A program made the position numbers and the translations under genes. A stretch of DNA of 64,000 nucleotides from Formivibrio citricus. Lineage in GTDB: Bacteria > Pseudomonadota > Gammaproteobacteria > Burkholderiales > Chitinibacteraceae. Location of the stretch: assembly GCF_900115065.1 (NCBI RefSeq), contig NZ_FOVE01000005.1, forward strand, positions 122,011 to 186,010, read 5' to 3'. This document shows, in pieces, positions 1-7,629 of this stretch; within the stretch, counting starts at the first letter, position 1, and each line of letters begins with the position of its first letter. Below the pieces are notes generated by a model. The model was not told the DNA's origin, made no database searches, and worked only from the letters and a program-made list of their open reading frames with translations.

Positions 1-422
1 CTTTTCTGGCTCACATGGTCGAGCAGACGACCCGGCGTAGCCACCAGAATATCGATGCGCTTTCTGAGCGCCTGCATCTGCGGATTGATGCTTACGCCGC
101 CAAACATCACGAGCGAAGTCACCTTGGTGTACTTGCCATATTCGCGCACGGATTCTTCGACCTGAGCGGCGAGTTCACGCGTCGGCACGAGCACCAGGAC
201 ACGGATTTTTTTGTGCTCGACCGGCTTGGTAATCAGGTTTTGCAAGATCGGCAGGGTGAAGCCGGCGGTCTTGCCGGTGCCGGTCTGAGCGCCGGCCATG
301 AGATCGCCCCCTGCCAACACAGCAGGAATGGCTTGTTTTTGAATGGGGGTCGGCTCGTTATAACCGAGTTCGCTCACGGCGCGCACAAGCACGTCCGCAA
401 GCCCTAGGGATGCGAAAGACAT
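1..422 (-). CDS. rhlE: DEAD-box ATP-dependent RNA helicase, RhlE type (partial, N-terminal part)
   Basis: Only the first 140 codons lie in the window; the gene continues leftward past base 1. The reverse-strand translation begins MSFASLGL and shows the Q motif ([14 protein letters not shown]), Walker A motif I (AQTGTGKT), motif Ia (PTRELAAQ), the GG motif and motif Ib (TPGRLLDH). This order is diagnostic of the first RecA lobe of DEAD-box helicases, which unwind RNA duplexes in ribosome assembly and mRNA decay. RhlE is the closest recognised type because of the N-terminal sequence, but SrmB or CsdA relatives cannot be excluded without the C-terminus. The ATG at 420-422 is the first in frame before the Q motif. 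Confidence 0.85.
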   Translation of the reverse strand, partial: MSFASLGLADVLVRAVSELGYNEPTPIQKQAIPAVLAGGDLMAGAQTGTGKTAGFTLPILQNLITKPVEHKKIRVLVLVPTRELAAQVEESVREYGKYTKVTSLVMFGGVSINPQMQALRKRIDILVATPGRLLDHVSQK

Positions 423-547
423 AAAACTCCAGAAGGGATAAACATCAGCCTGTCATCCATCGGGATGCCAGTCGGAAGGCGGACGGGAAAACAACACGAA
501 AAGCGCTGACTGGTGGCGCAGTAGAACCAGAGAAAACAGACAAAGGG

Positions 548-580
548 AATGACGCCACAACTGCGGGTTGCAGCGTCATT
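548..580 (-). terminator. Hairpin after suhB, possible terminator
   Basis: An 8 bp perfect stem (AATGACGC/GCGTCATT) lies just beyond the suhB stop codon, followed on the minus strand by a moderately T-rich tail (CCCTTTGTCTGTTTTC). The loop is long and the T run is broken, so termination is plausible but not certain. Confidence 0.4.
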
Positions 581-590
581 CAGTAAATCA

Positions 591-1370
591 TCAGAGGTGC
601 TGGCGAATCACCTGCAGCATCTGGCCGAACACGCGCGGCGTGCCGCAGAGCACGTTGCCCGATTCGAGAAACTTTTCTTCGCCGCTGAAATCGGTCATCA
701 AACCGCCGGCTTCGGTCACCAGCAGGCTACCGGCCGCGATATCGTGCGGCTTGAGGCCAAATTCGAAGAAACCGTCGAAACGGCCGCATGCCACATAGGC
801 GAGATCCAGCGCAGCAGCACCGGGGCGCCGCACACCGGCGGCCTTCTGCGTCATGTCGCGGAAGATGGCGGTATAGGCATCCAGATTCTGGAATTCGGTA
901 TAAGGGAAGCCGGTACCGATCAGGGAATCGGCGAGTTCGCGCGTCTTGGAAACACGGATGCGACGGTCGTTCAGGAACGCGCCCACGCCGCGGGTCGCGG
1001 TAAAGAGATCGTTGCGGCACGGGTCATAGACCACGGCCTGGGTCACGATGTCGCGATGCATCAGGGCAATCGAAACGGCGTATTGCGGGAAGCCATGCAG
1101 GAAATTGGTGGTGCCATCGAGCGGATCGATCACCCACACATATTCGGAATTGCCCCTGCTCCCGGATTCTTCGGCCTGGATGGCATGGGTCGGGTAGGCT
1201 TCGAGAATGGTCTCGATGATGGCCTGCTCGGCGGCGCGGTCCACCTCGGTCACAAAATCATTGTGCCCCTTCTTTTCCGGGGTGATGAACTCGATGTTGT
1301 TGGAGGCGCGCTGGATAACGGTAGCGCCACGGCGCGCAGCGCGCACCGCAGTGTTCAGCATGGGATGCAT
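591..1370 (-). CDS. suhB: Inositol-1-monophosphatase family protein SuhB
   Basis: This 259-residue protein is full length for the family. It carries the Mg2+-dependent lithium-sensitive phosphatase motifs: E67/E68 in [12 protein letters not shown] at residues 82-89 (D82 and D85 are metal ligands) and the second signature PHDIAAGS with D210. The usual Trp before that Asp is His here. The family hydrolyses inositol-1-phosphate; in enterobacteria SuhB also works in rRNA transcription antitermination with the Nus factors. It is divergent from trmJ across a 255 bp gap that contains an inverted repeat. The function is firm at family level; which role dominates here is unknown. Confidence 0.93.
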   Translation of the reverse strand: MHPMLNTAVRAARRGATVIQRASNNIEFITPEKKGHNDFVTEVDRAAEQAIIETILEAYPTHAIQAEESGSRGNSEYVWVIDPLDGTTNFLHGFPQYAVSIALMHRDIVTQAVVYDPCRNDLFTATRGVGAFLNDRRIRVSKTRELADSLIGTGFPYTEFQNLDAYTAIFRDMTQKAAGVRRPGAAALDLAYVACGRFDGFFEFGLKPHDIAAGSLLVTEAGGLMTDFSGEEKFLESGNVLCGTPRVFGQMLQVIRQHL

Positions 1371-1470
1371 GGCAATTCCTGATTCGCTAAAGATCGATAG
1401 TTAGGGGCGCATTGTACCGTCAGATGCAATTTTAGAAAATGCCATCCGGCCGAGTGTTGTTTGAAGTTGA

Positions 1471-1535
1471 CGTCATACCGGCGCAGGCCGGCATCCAGCA
1501 ACGAAATAGCCTCAAGGGCCTGCGCCGGGGCGACG
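1471..1535. repeat. REP-like inverted repeat between suhB and trmJ
   Basis: Two 18 bp arms, CGTCATACCGGCGCAGGC and GCCTGCGCCGGGGCGACG, are complementary at 16 of 18 positions and enclose about 29 bases. The arm matches the style of the dispersed 'GTCAT-CCGGCGCAGGCCGG' palindromic repeats common in betaproteobacterial intergenic regions. No gene is visible in the rest of the 255 bp gap. Confidence 0.6.
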
Positions 1536-1625
1536 GGTTCAAATTGAATCCGGCCACGCACAACGCTCGAAATGTACTGCGATTGACGTGTAAACTGCCC
1601 GACATTCAAAAATCGCCGCACATCC

Positions 1626-2411
1626 ATGTCCCAAACCGATCTTCCCGCCAACACCGACATCCTGGCCCGCTTCCGGGTTGTTCTTTCGCATACCTCGCAC
1701 CCCGGCAACATCGGCTCCACGGCGCGGGCCATGAAGACCATGGGCTTTTCGCAGCTCTACCTCGTCAACCCCAAGGAATTCCCTTCCGACGTGGCGCGCT
1801 CGCTCGCCTCCAACGCCGACGACCTGCTGGAAAACGCGATTGTGGTGAATTCGCTCGAAGAAGCGCTTTCCGGAACGACCCTGCAGGTCGCGATGACCGC
1901 GCGCCGCCGCGAACTGGCGCAGCCCCTGCAAACGCCGCGCCAGCTTGCACCGGAACTGCTATCCGTAGCCCAACAAGGCGGCGAGATTGCGCTGGTTTTC
2001 GGCACCGAGATGTCCGGGCTGACCATCGACGAAGTGCAGATTTGCAACCGGCTGGTCACGATCCCCACCAACCCCGATTATTCCAGCCTGAACTTGGCTC
2101 AAGCCGTACAGGTATTCTGCTACGAGCTGCGCGCCAGCGTTCTGGACGACGTTTCCTGGCTCGCAGAGGTGCCCCGCTACGCCGATCACGATTACATCGA
2201 ACGATTTTTCAGCCATCTGGAAGAAACGCTGATCGCCATCGGCTTTCTCAAGCCGGACCGACCCAAGCGCCTGATGCCGCGCCTGCGCCGCCTGTTCCAG
2301 CGCGCCCGGCTGGAGCAGGAGGAAGTGGACATCCTGCGCGGGATTCTGCGCGCCGCAGTGGAATTCGAGCGCCCGCAACCCGGTCAGGAAAACGTGCCGC
2401 GCAGGAGATAA
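1626..2411 (+). CDS. trmJ: tRNA (cytidine/uridine-2'-O-)-methyltransferase TrmJ
   Basis: This 261-residue SpoU/TrmH (SPOUT) methyltransferase 2'-O-methylates position 32 of the tRNA anticodon loop using S-adenosylmethionine. Motif 1 appears early as RVVLSHTSHPGNIGSTARAM, where N and R are the catalytic-loop residues. Motif 2 is LVFGTEMSGL and motif 3 is IPTNPDYSSLNLAQAVQ, which together form the SAM-binding trefoil knot. The C-terminal extension (residues about 180-255, rich in Arg and Glu) fits the TrmJ dimerisation/tRNA-binding tail and separates it from TrmL. It starts just after the suhB divergent gap; the start ATG precedes the conserved core by about 20 residues. Confidence 0.92.
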   Translation: MSQTDLPANTDILARFRVVLSHTSHPGNIGSTARAMKTMGFSQLYLVNPKEFPSDVARSLASNADDLLENAIVVNSLEEALSGTTLQVAMTARRRELAQPLQTPRQLAPELLSVAQQGGEIALVFGTEMSGLTIDEVQICNRLVTIPTNPDYSSLNLAQAVQVFCYELRASVLDDVSWLAEVPRYADHDYIERFFSHLEETLIAIGFLKPDRPKRLMPRLRRLFQRARLEQEEVDILRGILRAAVEFERPQPGQENVPRRR

Positions 2412-2420
2412 AACCTGTAT

Positions 2421-2455
2421 CGAACCACAGAGACACAGAGGGCACAGAGGAAAAA
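2421..2455. repeat. CACAGAG-type dispersed repeat, single arm
   Basis: The sequence GAACCACAGAGACACAGAGG and its continuation belongs to a dispersed family built of (A/C)CACAGAG units that recurs near 8860, 21855, 39203, 39455 and 44111. Here only one arm is present, directly after trmJ. The rest of 2456-2506 shows no gene. Confidence 0.6.
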
Positions 2456-2506
2456 CCAAAGCAGGCGTAGGGTGCGCCACGCGCACCTTTCACCCCCAGA
2501 TCAAGC

Positions 2507-2821
2507 TAATGCCGTTCACTTTAGCCAAGTGAGCGGCATTTTGTATTGAACAGCGCTGCATGCAGCACGCTCCCGCCCTGGAAGGCGCCGAGAAGCACAG
2601 CAAGGCGCGGGAATTCGGCGAGCACTGTTTGAGGCCGCAGGCCGAGTTGCGCAGCCGCCGCGTCTTGCGAGCATCGCAGGGAACCCCGCAGGGGCGCCGG
2701 AGCGGGCTCGCCTAGGGGTGAAGGGGATTTGGCGAGACAAATCCCTTTCCCGTCTGCCGGGCGGAACCGGCTGTAAACCCTGCGCCGCAGGCGCGTAAAA
2801 ATCTTTAAGTGAACGGCATTA
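2507..2821. mobile_element. MITE-like element, 315 bp, with 15 bp terminal inverted repeats
   Basis: The element begins TAATGCCGTTCACTT (2507-2521) and ends with the exact reverse complement AAGTGAACGGCATTA (2807-2821). The 12 bases on its left (CCCAGATCAAGC, 2495-2506) and on its right (CCCCGATCAAGC, 2822-2833) match at 11 of 12 positions, which looks like a target-site duplication. The interior is GC-rich with short inverted segments and has no credible coding frame, so it should be non-autonomous. The end sequence and the 10-12 bp duplication length recall IS4-type elements, but that assignment is from memory. The remaining 2834-2874 is plain intergenic DNA. Confidence 0.7.
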
Positions 2822-2874
2822 CCCCGATCAAGCGCGCACGGCGCACCCCACCACTCTGTGGTGAAATTTGGGCG

Positions 2875-4044
2875 TTATTCCAGGTAACGCTTCCCGCCAT
2901 ACCCCGAAAAACCCATCATGAGCCGCGTCAGCCCGAAGCAGGCCCAATCCATCACCCGCTGGAACCAGCCTGCCCGATGCAGGTCTTCAAGCCGGATTTG
3001 CACTGAATCCTCGTCCAGAACCCGTTGCAGGTCGGCACGCAGAATCCCGGAAAATTCGCCATCGCGCACGAACACGTTGGCCTCGCGCGCCAGGAGCAGG
3101 CTGAACGGATCAAGGTTGCTCGAACCCACGGTGCTCCATAGCCCGTCGATCACCGCCACCTTGGCATGCATGAAGCCCTTGCGGTATTCGTGAATCTCGG
3201 TGCCAGCCGCCAATAGTTGATGATAGAAACCGCGCGTGGCGTGGTGCAGAAGGACGTACTCCGTCACCCCCTGCAAAAGCAGCACCACGCGCACGCCGCG
3301 CGCCGCAGCCCGCTTCAAGGCATGGCGGAAACGCCAGCCCGGCAGGAAATAGGCGTTGGCGATAACGATTTCACGCTTTGCGGATTCGATGGCTCGCAGG
3401 TATTCGCGCTCGATGTCGCGCCGGTGGCGCAGGGTGTCGCGCACCACGAAGCGGGCCTCTGCTGCTCCTGCGATTTCGCCCACGGGACGCAAATGGCTCC
3501 TGCGCAGCCACTCGTGCTTGAATCGCGCCCATGCGGAGCGTCGCCATAGCCGGCTCATCGACGCATGCATGCGCGGCACCAGTGGCCCGCGCACTTCGAC
3601 CGCATAGTCGTAACGTGGCGCCAAGTCGGCAATATCCTGGTTGTAATCGGAAATGATGTTGATGCCGCCGACAAAACCGACCTCGCCGTCGATGACAACC
3701 AGCTTGCGGTGCAAGCGGCGCAGGCGCGTACGGGCAAAAAACGAACGCCCGGCTTCCGGGCGGAAAAACAGCACCTGCACGCCCGCTGCAAGCAAACGAT
3801 CCTGCTGCGCTTGCGGAAAACCGGCCGCACCGAATCCGTCGAGCAGCAGCTTGACCACGACACCTCGCGCCACAGCAGCGGTCAGCGCATCTGCGACCGC
3901 TTCGCCAATCTCGTCGAACTCATAGATGTAGGTTTCGATCAGGATCTCGTGCCGGGCGGAGCGGATCGCTTCCAGCAGCGAGGGGAAATACTCCACTCCG
4001 TTGAACAGAAGGCGCAGGCGGTTTCCTTTGACGTAGCCGGGCAT
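2875..4044 (-). CDS. clsB: Cardiolipin synthase B (phospholipase D family)
   Basis: This 389-residue protein has two phospholipase D active-site motifs: H112-x-K114-x4-D119 (HRKLVVIDG) and H293-x-K295-x4-D300 (HAKVAVIDG), each followed by GG/GSxN. The family transfers phosphatidyl groups to make cardiolipin at the inner membrane; ClsB types lack the long N-terminal membrane segments of ClsA, as here. I start at the ATG ending at 4044 because it is preceded by a strong GGGGGT ribosome site. The open frame continues upstream, but that extension would overlap the neighbouring gene and is not conserved in style. The gene follows the EEP phosphodiesterase by 7 bases, the same pairing as ybhP-clsB in Escherichia coli. 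Confidence 0.92.
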   Translation of the reverse strand: MPGYVKGNRLRLLFNGVEYFPSLLEAIRSARHEILIETYIYEFDEIGEAVADALTAAVARGVVVKLLLDGFGAAGFPQAQQDRLLAAGVQVLFFRPEAGRSFFARTRLRRLHRKLVVIDGEVGFVGGINIISDYNQDIADLAPRYDYAVEVRGPLVPRMHASMSRLWRRSAWARFKHEWLRRSHLRPVGEIAGAAEARFVVRDTLRHRRDIEREYLRAIESAKREIVIANAYFLPGWRFRHALKRAAARGVRVVLLLQGVTEYVLLHHATRGFYHQLLAAGTEIHEYRKGFMHAKVAVIDGLWSTVGSSNLDPFSLLLAREANVFVRDGEFSGILRADLQRVLDEDSVQIRLEDLHRAGWFQRVMDWACFGLTRLMMGFSGYGGKRYLE

Positions 4045-4051
4045 GAATCGG

Positions 4052-4804
4052 TTACCCCCGATAATGCATGACGGCAAAAAGCGGCGCATGATCGGAAAGA
4101 CCCACCCATGCGTCATGCGCCAGCACGTTGGCCTCTTCCACGCTGAAGCCGCGCGAATAGATGCGGTCCAGTTGCAGGAGCGGCAAGCGGGCCGGGAAGC
4201 TGCGCGCCGGCGCGCCGTGCAAGGTCTCGAAAGCTTCCGCCAGCCCCAGATCGCTTGCGAGCACGTGCGTGGCCTCGCGCCGCCAATCGTTGAAATCGCC
4301 GGCCAGCAGCAACGGCTCGTGCGCGGGAACATTGGTCTCGACATGCTCACTCAGCAATGCCAGTTGCTTGCGGCGGTCACGCGCCAGCAGGTTGAGATGC
4401 ACGCACAAGGCATGCAGCGGCTGATTCCAGCCTGGCGGTTGCAACACGCAATGCAGCAATCCACGCTGCTCGCGCCGGTGCAAGGTCAGATCTACGTTCT
4501 GCCAGCGCAGGACAGGATAGCGTGACAACAACGCATTGCCGTGATGCCCTTCGTGGTAATTGGCATTGCGGCCGTAAACACAAGCCAGATCGTCGCCGGC
4601 CAGAAATTCATGCTGTGGCGCCTGCGGCCATGCAGCAAAACGACTCGCCCGGCGCCGGTGTTCTCCCTGCACTTCCTGCAAAAAAACCAGATCGGGAGCC
4701 AGGCGTGACAACTCCTGCCGCACCTCATGCAAAACCAGGCGGCCGTTGAAAAACGACACGCCCTTGTGGATGTTGTACGAGGCAACCCGGAGACGTTTTT
4801 CCAT
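4052..4804 (-). CDS. ybhP: Endonuclease/exonuclease/phosphatase family protein, YbhP-like
   Basis: The 250-residue protein has the DNase I/EEP fold signature: N11 (YNIHKG), E44 (LQEV), GNALLSRYP at 89-97, H136, GDFND at 169-173, LDRIY at 212-216 and the C-terminal SDHAPL with D238/H239. These are the metal and catalytic residues of Mg2+-dependent phosphodiesterases acting on nucleic acids, phospholipids or inositol phosphates. The true substrate is unknown. Its place directly upstream of clsB suggests a role in membrane phospholipid metabolism; that is inference from context. It is co-directional with nudB 3 bases upstream and probably co-transcribed. Confidence 0.88.
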   Translation of the reverse strand: MEKRLRVASYNIHKGVSFFNGRLVLHEVRQELSRLAPDLVFLQEVQGEHRRRASRFAAWPQAPQHEFLAGDDLACVYGRNANYHEGHHGNALLSRYPVLRWQNVDLTLHRREQRGLLHCVLQPPGWNQPLHALCVHLNLLARDRRKQLALLSEHVETNVPAHEPLLLAGDFNDWRREATHVLASDLGLAEAFETLHGAPARSFPARLPLLQLDRIYSRGFSVEEANVLAHDAWVGLSDHAPLFAVMHYRG

Positions 4805-4807
4805 ATC

Positions 4808-5251
4808 TTAGTTACACACGCGCTCGGGCAATTTGCGGATCGCCTCGGCGTTCGATGGGGAAAACACCATTTCGGCTGCCACGCTCCAGTCCGCCCACTT
4901 GTAACGGCGGTGCTCGCGCTCGGACAGCGTCACCGCCAGTGGTTCCGGCACTTCCAAGCTGAAAACATGCTCGGTATTGATCGTCACACCCGGCGCATAA
5001 CGATGCCGCCAGATGTCGAAAATCTCAAAGTCGGAACAGTATTCCCAGTCGCGCAGCGGATAGTCCTGCGCCGGCAAGCCGGTTTCCTCGCTCACTTCGC
5101 GGCGCGCAGTCTGGGCCAGGGGTTCGTCGCCTTCACGGCTGCCGGTCACGGATTGCCAAGCGTTCGGGAAATCCACGCGTTCCAGCAACAGCACCTTGAG
5201 ATCGGGCGTATGGATCAGGACAAGAACGGAAACGGGTTGTTTGTAGGGCAT
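4808..5251 (-). CDS. nudB: Dihydroneopterin triphosphate diphosphatase (Nudix)
   Basis: The protein has 147 residues. A Nudix box runs from G37 to about residue 59 (GSREGDEPLAQTARREVSEE, with REVSEE at 51-56), matching G-x5-E-x7-REUxEE. The N-terminus (YKQPVSVLVLIHT) and the C-terminal region are typical of NudB, which removes pyrophosphate from 7,8-dihydroneopterin triphosphate in folate synthesis. It is the first of three closely packed leftward genes (nudB, ybhP-like, clsB). In many betaproteobacteria nudB sits next to a YbhP-like gene, so the grouping is not unique. Confidence 0.9.
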   Translation of the reverse strand: MPYKQPVSVLVLIHTPDLKVLLLERVDFPNAWQSVTGSREGDEPLAQTARREVSEETGLPAQDYPLRDWEYCSDFEIFDIWRHRYAPGVTINTEHVFSLEVPEPLAVTLSEREHRRYKWADWSVAAEMVFSPSNAEAIRKLPERVCN

Positions 5252-5284
5252 GTCTTATTTTTGGGTTTGTCTGGACGCATCATA

Positions 5285-6451
5285 TCATTGCGCTTGCACA
5301 CTCGTTTCTTTGCCCGGCGTCGCACGCAACACGATCTGCGCAATTTCGGATTGAACGCCGAGGCGAACGGGGAATCCGGCCCAAAGGCCGGCGCCGTTGC
5401 CAACATAGAGCTGCATCGCGCCCACCTGGTACAGGCCCGAAATGAAGCCCTCGTTCACGATCTGGGAAACAACACGCAACCCCAGAATCTGCCCGCCGTG
5501 CGTGTGCCCGGAAAACTGCAAGCCAACGCCAGCCGCGGCATTGATACGCGCACCGCGCGGCTGGTGGTCCATGAGAACGATGGGAGCATCCTTCGGGACA
5601 CCGGCTAGCGCCTTCCTGATATCCGGCTCGGTCGCGGCGAACCGGGACGCGGCCCGGTCTGTCACGCCGGCCAGCACCAGAGCCCGGCCCTTGCTCTTTA
5701 TGACCACGTGTTCATTGAGCAGCAAGTTAAAACCCAGCTCGCGGAATTTCTGCGTCCAGCCCGCGAGATTCGAATAGTATTCATGGTTGCCGAGCGCAGC
5801 AAAAACGCCATGTCTGGCTTTCAAATCCGCCAGCGGCGCCACATCCTGAGCGCGGACATCCGGTGTGCCGTCGATAACATCCCCGGTCACCAGGATCAGA
5901 TCCGGATTCAGGGCATTGACCCTCTCCACTACCGCCCTGACCCACGGCCCCTGAAACAGCTTGCTGGCATGCAGGTCCGTGATCTGCACCAGCCGCAAAC
6001 CGTCCAGTTCGGGCGGAAGGCGCTTCAGGGTGATTTCCACCGTATGCACTTCCGGCACCTTGACGGACTGCCACACGCCGATTGCAGAAAGCGCGAATGC
6101 GGCGAAACTGAGCGCGCCCGCCCAGCGGGCATGTGAGGACGGCAAGCTCCACTTCAGCCCGGCTTTGCGCAACAGGAACAGAAGCGCTGCGGCCACGTCT
6201 TTCAAGAACAGGAACGAAGCCAGCAAAAGCAGCGCACCGAACAACCAGCCCAGAACGACGATACCAGCGAACGGCACTTCGGGCGAAGCCAGCGTACCGA
6301 ACCAGGTTCGGGTGACCAGATGATGTTGCGAAATCGAAAACAACCCGAGCGCGGCCAGGCATTTTGCGCCAGTCTTCCATGGCAACGGCAGGACAAGCCG
6401 GCCAATCACGTACAGGGCGATGAGCCCGGTCAGAATATGAAACTGATACAT
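5285..6451 (-). CDS. Membrane-anchored metallophosphoesterase, YkuE/YaeI type
   Basis: The 388-residue protein starts with about four hydrophobic segments (residues 3-150), then a calcineurin-like phosphoesterase domain. The domain shows ITDLHAS (D-x-H), TGDVIDG (GDxxD), ALGNHEYY (GNHE), a DHQP motif and SGHTHGGQ, which are all the dimetal ligands. Relatives hydrolyse phosphodiester or UDP-linked lipid substrates at the membrane. The substrate here is unknown. I chose the ATG ending at 6451 (MYQFHILTG) because the first membrane helix begins there; the frame extends 44 codons further upstream without a clear ribosome site. The downstream gene is nudB 33 bases away. Confidence 0.85.
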   Translation of the reverse strand: MYQFHILTGLIALYVIGRLVLPLPWKTGAKCLAALGLFSISQHHLVTRTWFGTLASPEVPFAGIVVLGWLFGALLLLASFLFLKDVAAALLFLLRKAGLKWSLPSSHARWAGALSFAAFALSAIGVWQSVKVPEVHTVEITLKRLPPELDGLRLVQITDLHASKLFQGPWVRAVVERVNALNPDLILVTGDVIDGTPDVRAQDVAPLADLKARHGVFAALGNHEYYSNLAGWTQKFRELGFNLLLNEHVVIKSKGRALVLAGVTDRAASRFAATEPDIRKALAGVPKDAPIVLMDHQPRGARINAAAGVGLQFSGHTHGGQILGLRVVSQIVNEGFISGLYQVGAMQLYVGNGAGLWAGFPVRLGVQSEIAQIVLRATPGKETSVQAQ

Positions 6452-6590
6452 TGGTAACGCGCCATAAGGTTGTATTGATCTATCTTGGTTAATATCACGA
6501 AGATCACCCAGTGTCAGCTCAACAATCACCATTTCAGCACCGCCAAAGCGATGCCCTATCGGGGGCGGGTTGCGCCCGCGCAAAAACCTG

Positions 6591-6620
6591 TTGTCTACAA
6601 AACCGGCTATCGCTTATAAA
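6591..6620 (+). promoter_or_regulatory. Sigma-70-like promoter for the dehydrogenase/suf operon
   Basis: A -35-like TTGTCT (6591-6596) and a -10-like TATAAA (6615-6620) are separated by 18 bases. They lie about 80 bases upstream of the dehydrogenase ATG in an otherwise unoccupied 248 bp gap. This is sequence match only. Confidence 0.45.
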
Positions 6621-6699
6621 TTGCCTCTGCGGCCACAAGCTGCATTCTCAAACAAAAACAACCGCGCCCTGATCGGGCAAGGGAAAAGGACATCTGCAA

Positions 6700-7629
6700 A
6701 TGAAAGTTACCATCGTAGGAATGGGAGCGGTCGGCACCGAAATCACCGGTTTTCTGGTCAACATGGCCGAAGTTTCCGAGATCGTGGCCATCGACCGCAA
6801 CCGCGAGCGAGTGGAAGGCGAGATCCTGGATTTCAGCCACACCACCTCTTTCACCTATGCCAAGAATCCGCGCATGGTCGTCGGCGATTATGCCGATTCT
6901 GCGGGCAGCGACATCGTGGTCATTACCGCCGGCGCGCAGCTTACCCAAGGCCAGACGCGTGACGATCTGGTACGCGCCAACAGCGTGATCATTCGCGAAA
7001 TCATTGCCGAGGTTGAACGCTACTCGCCGGGCGCAATCGTGATCGTGGTCACCAACCCGGTCGACGTGATCACCTGGGTGGCGCTGAAGTCCTCTTCCTT
7101 CCCGCGCGAGCGCCTGTTCAGCTCGGGCACGCTGCTCGATTCCGCGCGCTTCATGCGCATCGTCAGCGACCATGTCGGTATCGACCCGAAAAACATCTTC
7201 GGCTACATGCTCGGCGAACACGGCTCGACCGGCTTCATTCCGTGGAGCATCTGCAACGTCTGCGGGCTGGACATCGACACCTACTGCCGGCTCAATGGCA
7301 TCCCGTTGATCGACAAGGCTGCCGTCAGTGCAGAAGTCCGCAATGTCGGCTACGAAATCTTCAACCGCAAGGGCAACACCAACCACGGCATTGCCGCTGC
7401 GGTCTTCCGCCTGATTCGCGCCATCGAAGCCGACGAGCGCTCGGTGCTGCCGGTCGGCGTGTTGCTGCAGGACCAGTACGGGGTCGACGATGTCGTGATG
7501 AGCGTACCCTGCGTGGTGGGGCGCAACGGCGTGGAGCGTATCGTCAACTACGCTTTCGGCTTCGATGAACAGGCCGCACTGCACCGTTCCGCCGATCACA
7601 TCAAGAGCCTGATCGCTTTGGCACAATGA
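6700..7629 (+). CDS. Malate/lactate dehydrogenase-family NAD-dependent 2-hydroxyacid dehydrogenase
   Basis: The 309-residue protein has a Rossmann GMGAVGTE motif (7-14) and D32, which favours NAD over NADP. Catalytic residues of the LDH/MDH family are all present: R87 (equivalent of R109), D147 (D168), R150 (R171) and H174 (H195 in GEHGS). The substrate-specificity position, Gln in lactate and Arg in malate dehydrogenases, is Leu81 in the loop ITAGAQLTQGQTR. So neither lactate nor malate is assured; a bulkier or less charged 2-oxoacid is possible by analogy with L-2-hydroxyisocaproate dehydrogenase. A good AAGGA ribosome site precedes the ATG. Its stop overlaps the sufS start (ATGA), so translation is coupled. 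Confidence 0.85.
   Translation: MKVTIVGMGAVGTEITGFLVNMAEVSEIVAIDRNRERVEGEILDFSHTTSFTYAKNPRMVVGDYADSAGSDIVVITAGAQLTQGQTRDDLVRANSVIIREIIAEVERYSPGAIVIVVTNPVDVITWVALKSSSFPRERLFSSGTLLDSARFMRIVSDHVGIDPKNIFGYMLGEHGSTGFIPWSICNVCGLDIDTYCRLNGIPLIDKAAVSAEVRNVGYEIFNRKGNTNHGIAAAVFRLIRAIEADERSVLPVGVLLQDQYGVDDVVMSVPCVVGRNGVERIVNYAFGFDEQAALHRSADHIKSLIALAQ

Noticed and set aside
549..1382. A 277-codon plus-strand frame opposite suhB
   Set aside because: It is antisense to a complete SuhB with all active-site motifs and has no protein-like features of its own.
1439..2470. A 343-codon plus-strand frame overlapping trmJ
   Set aside because: It is an out-of-frame shadow, and the trmJ frame carries all three SPOUT motifs.
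2516..2740. A 74-codon minus-strand frame inside the 315 bp element
   Set aside because: It is rich in Arg and Ala with no ribosome site or family and is explained by GC-rich non-coding DNA.
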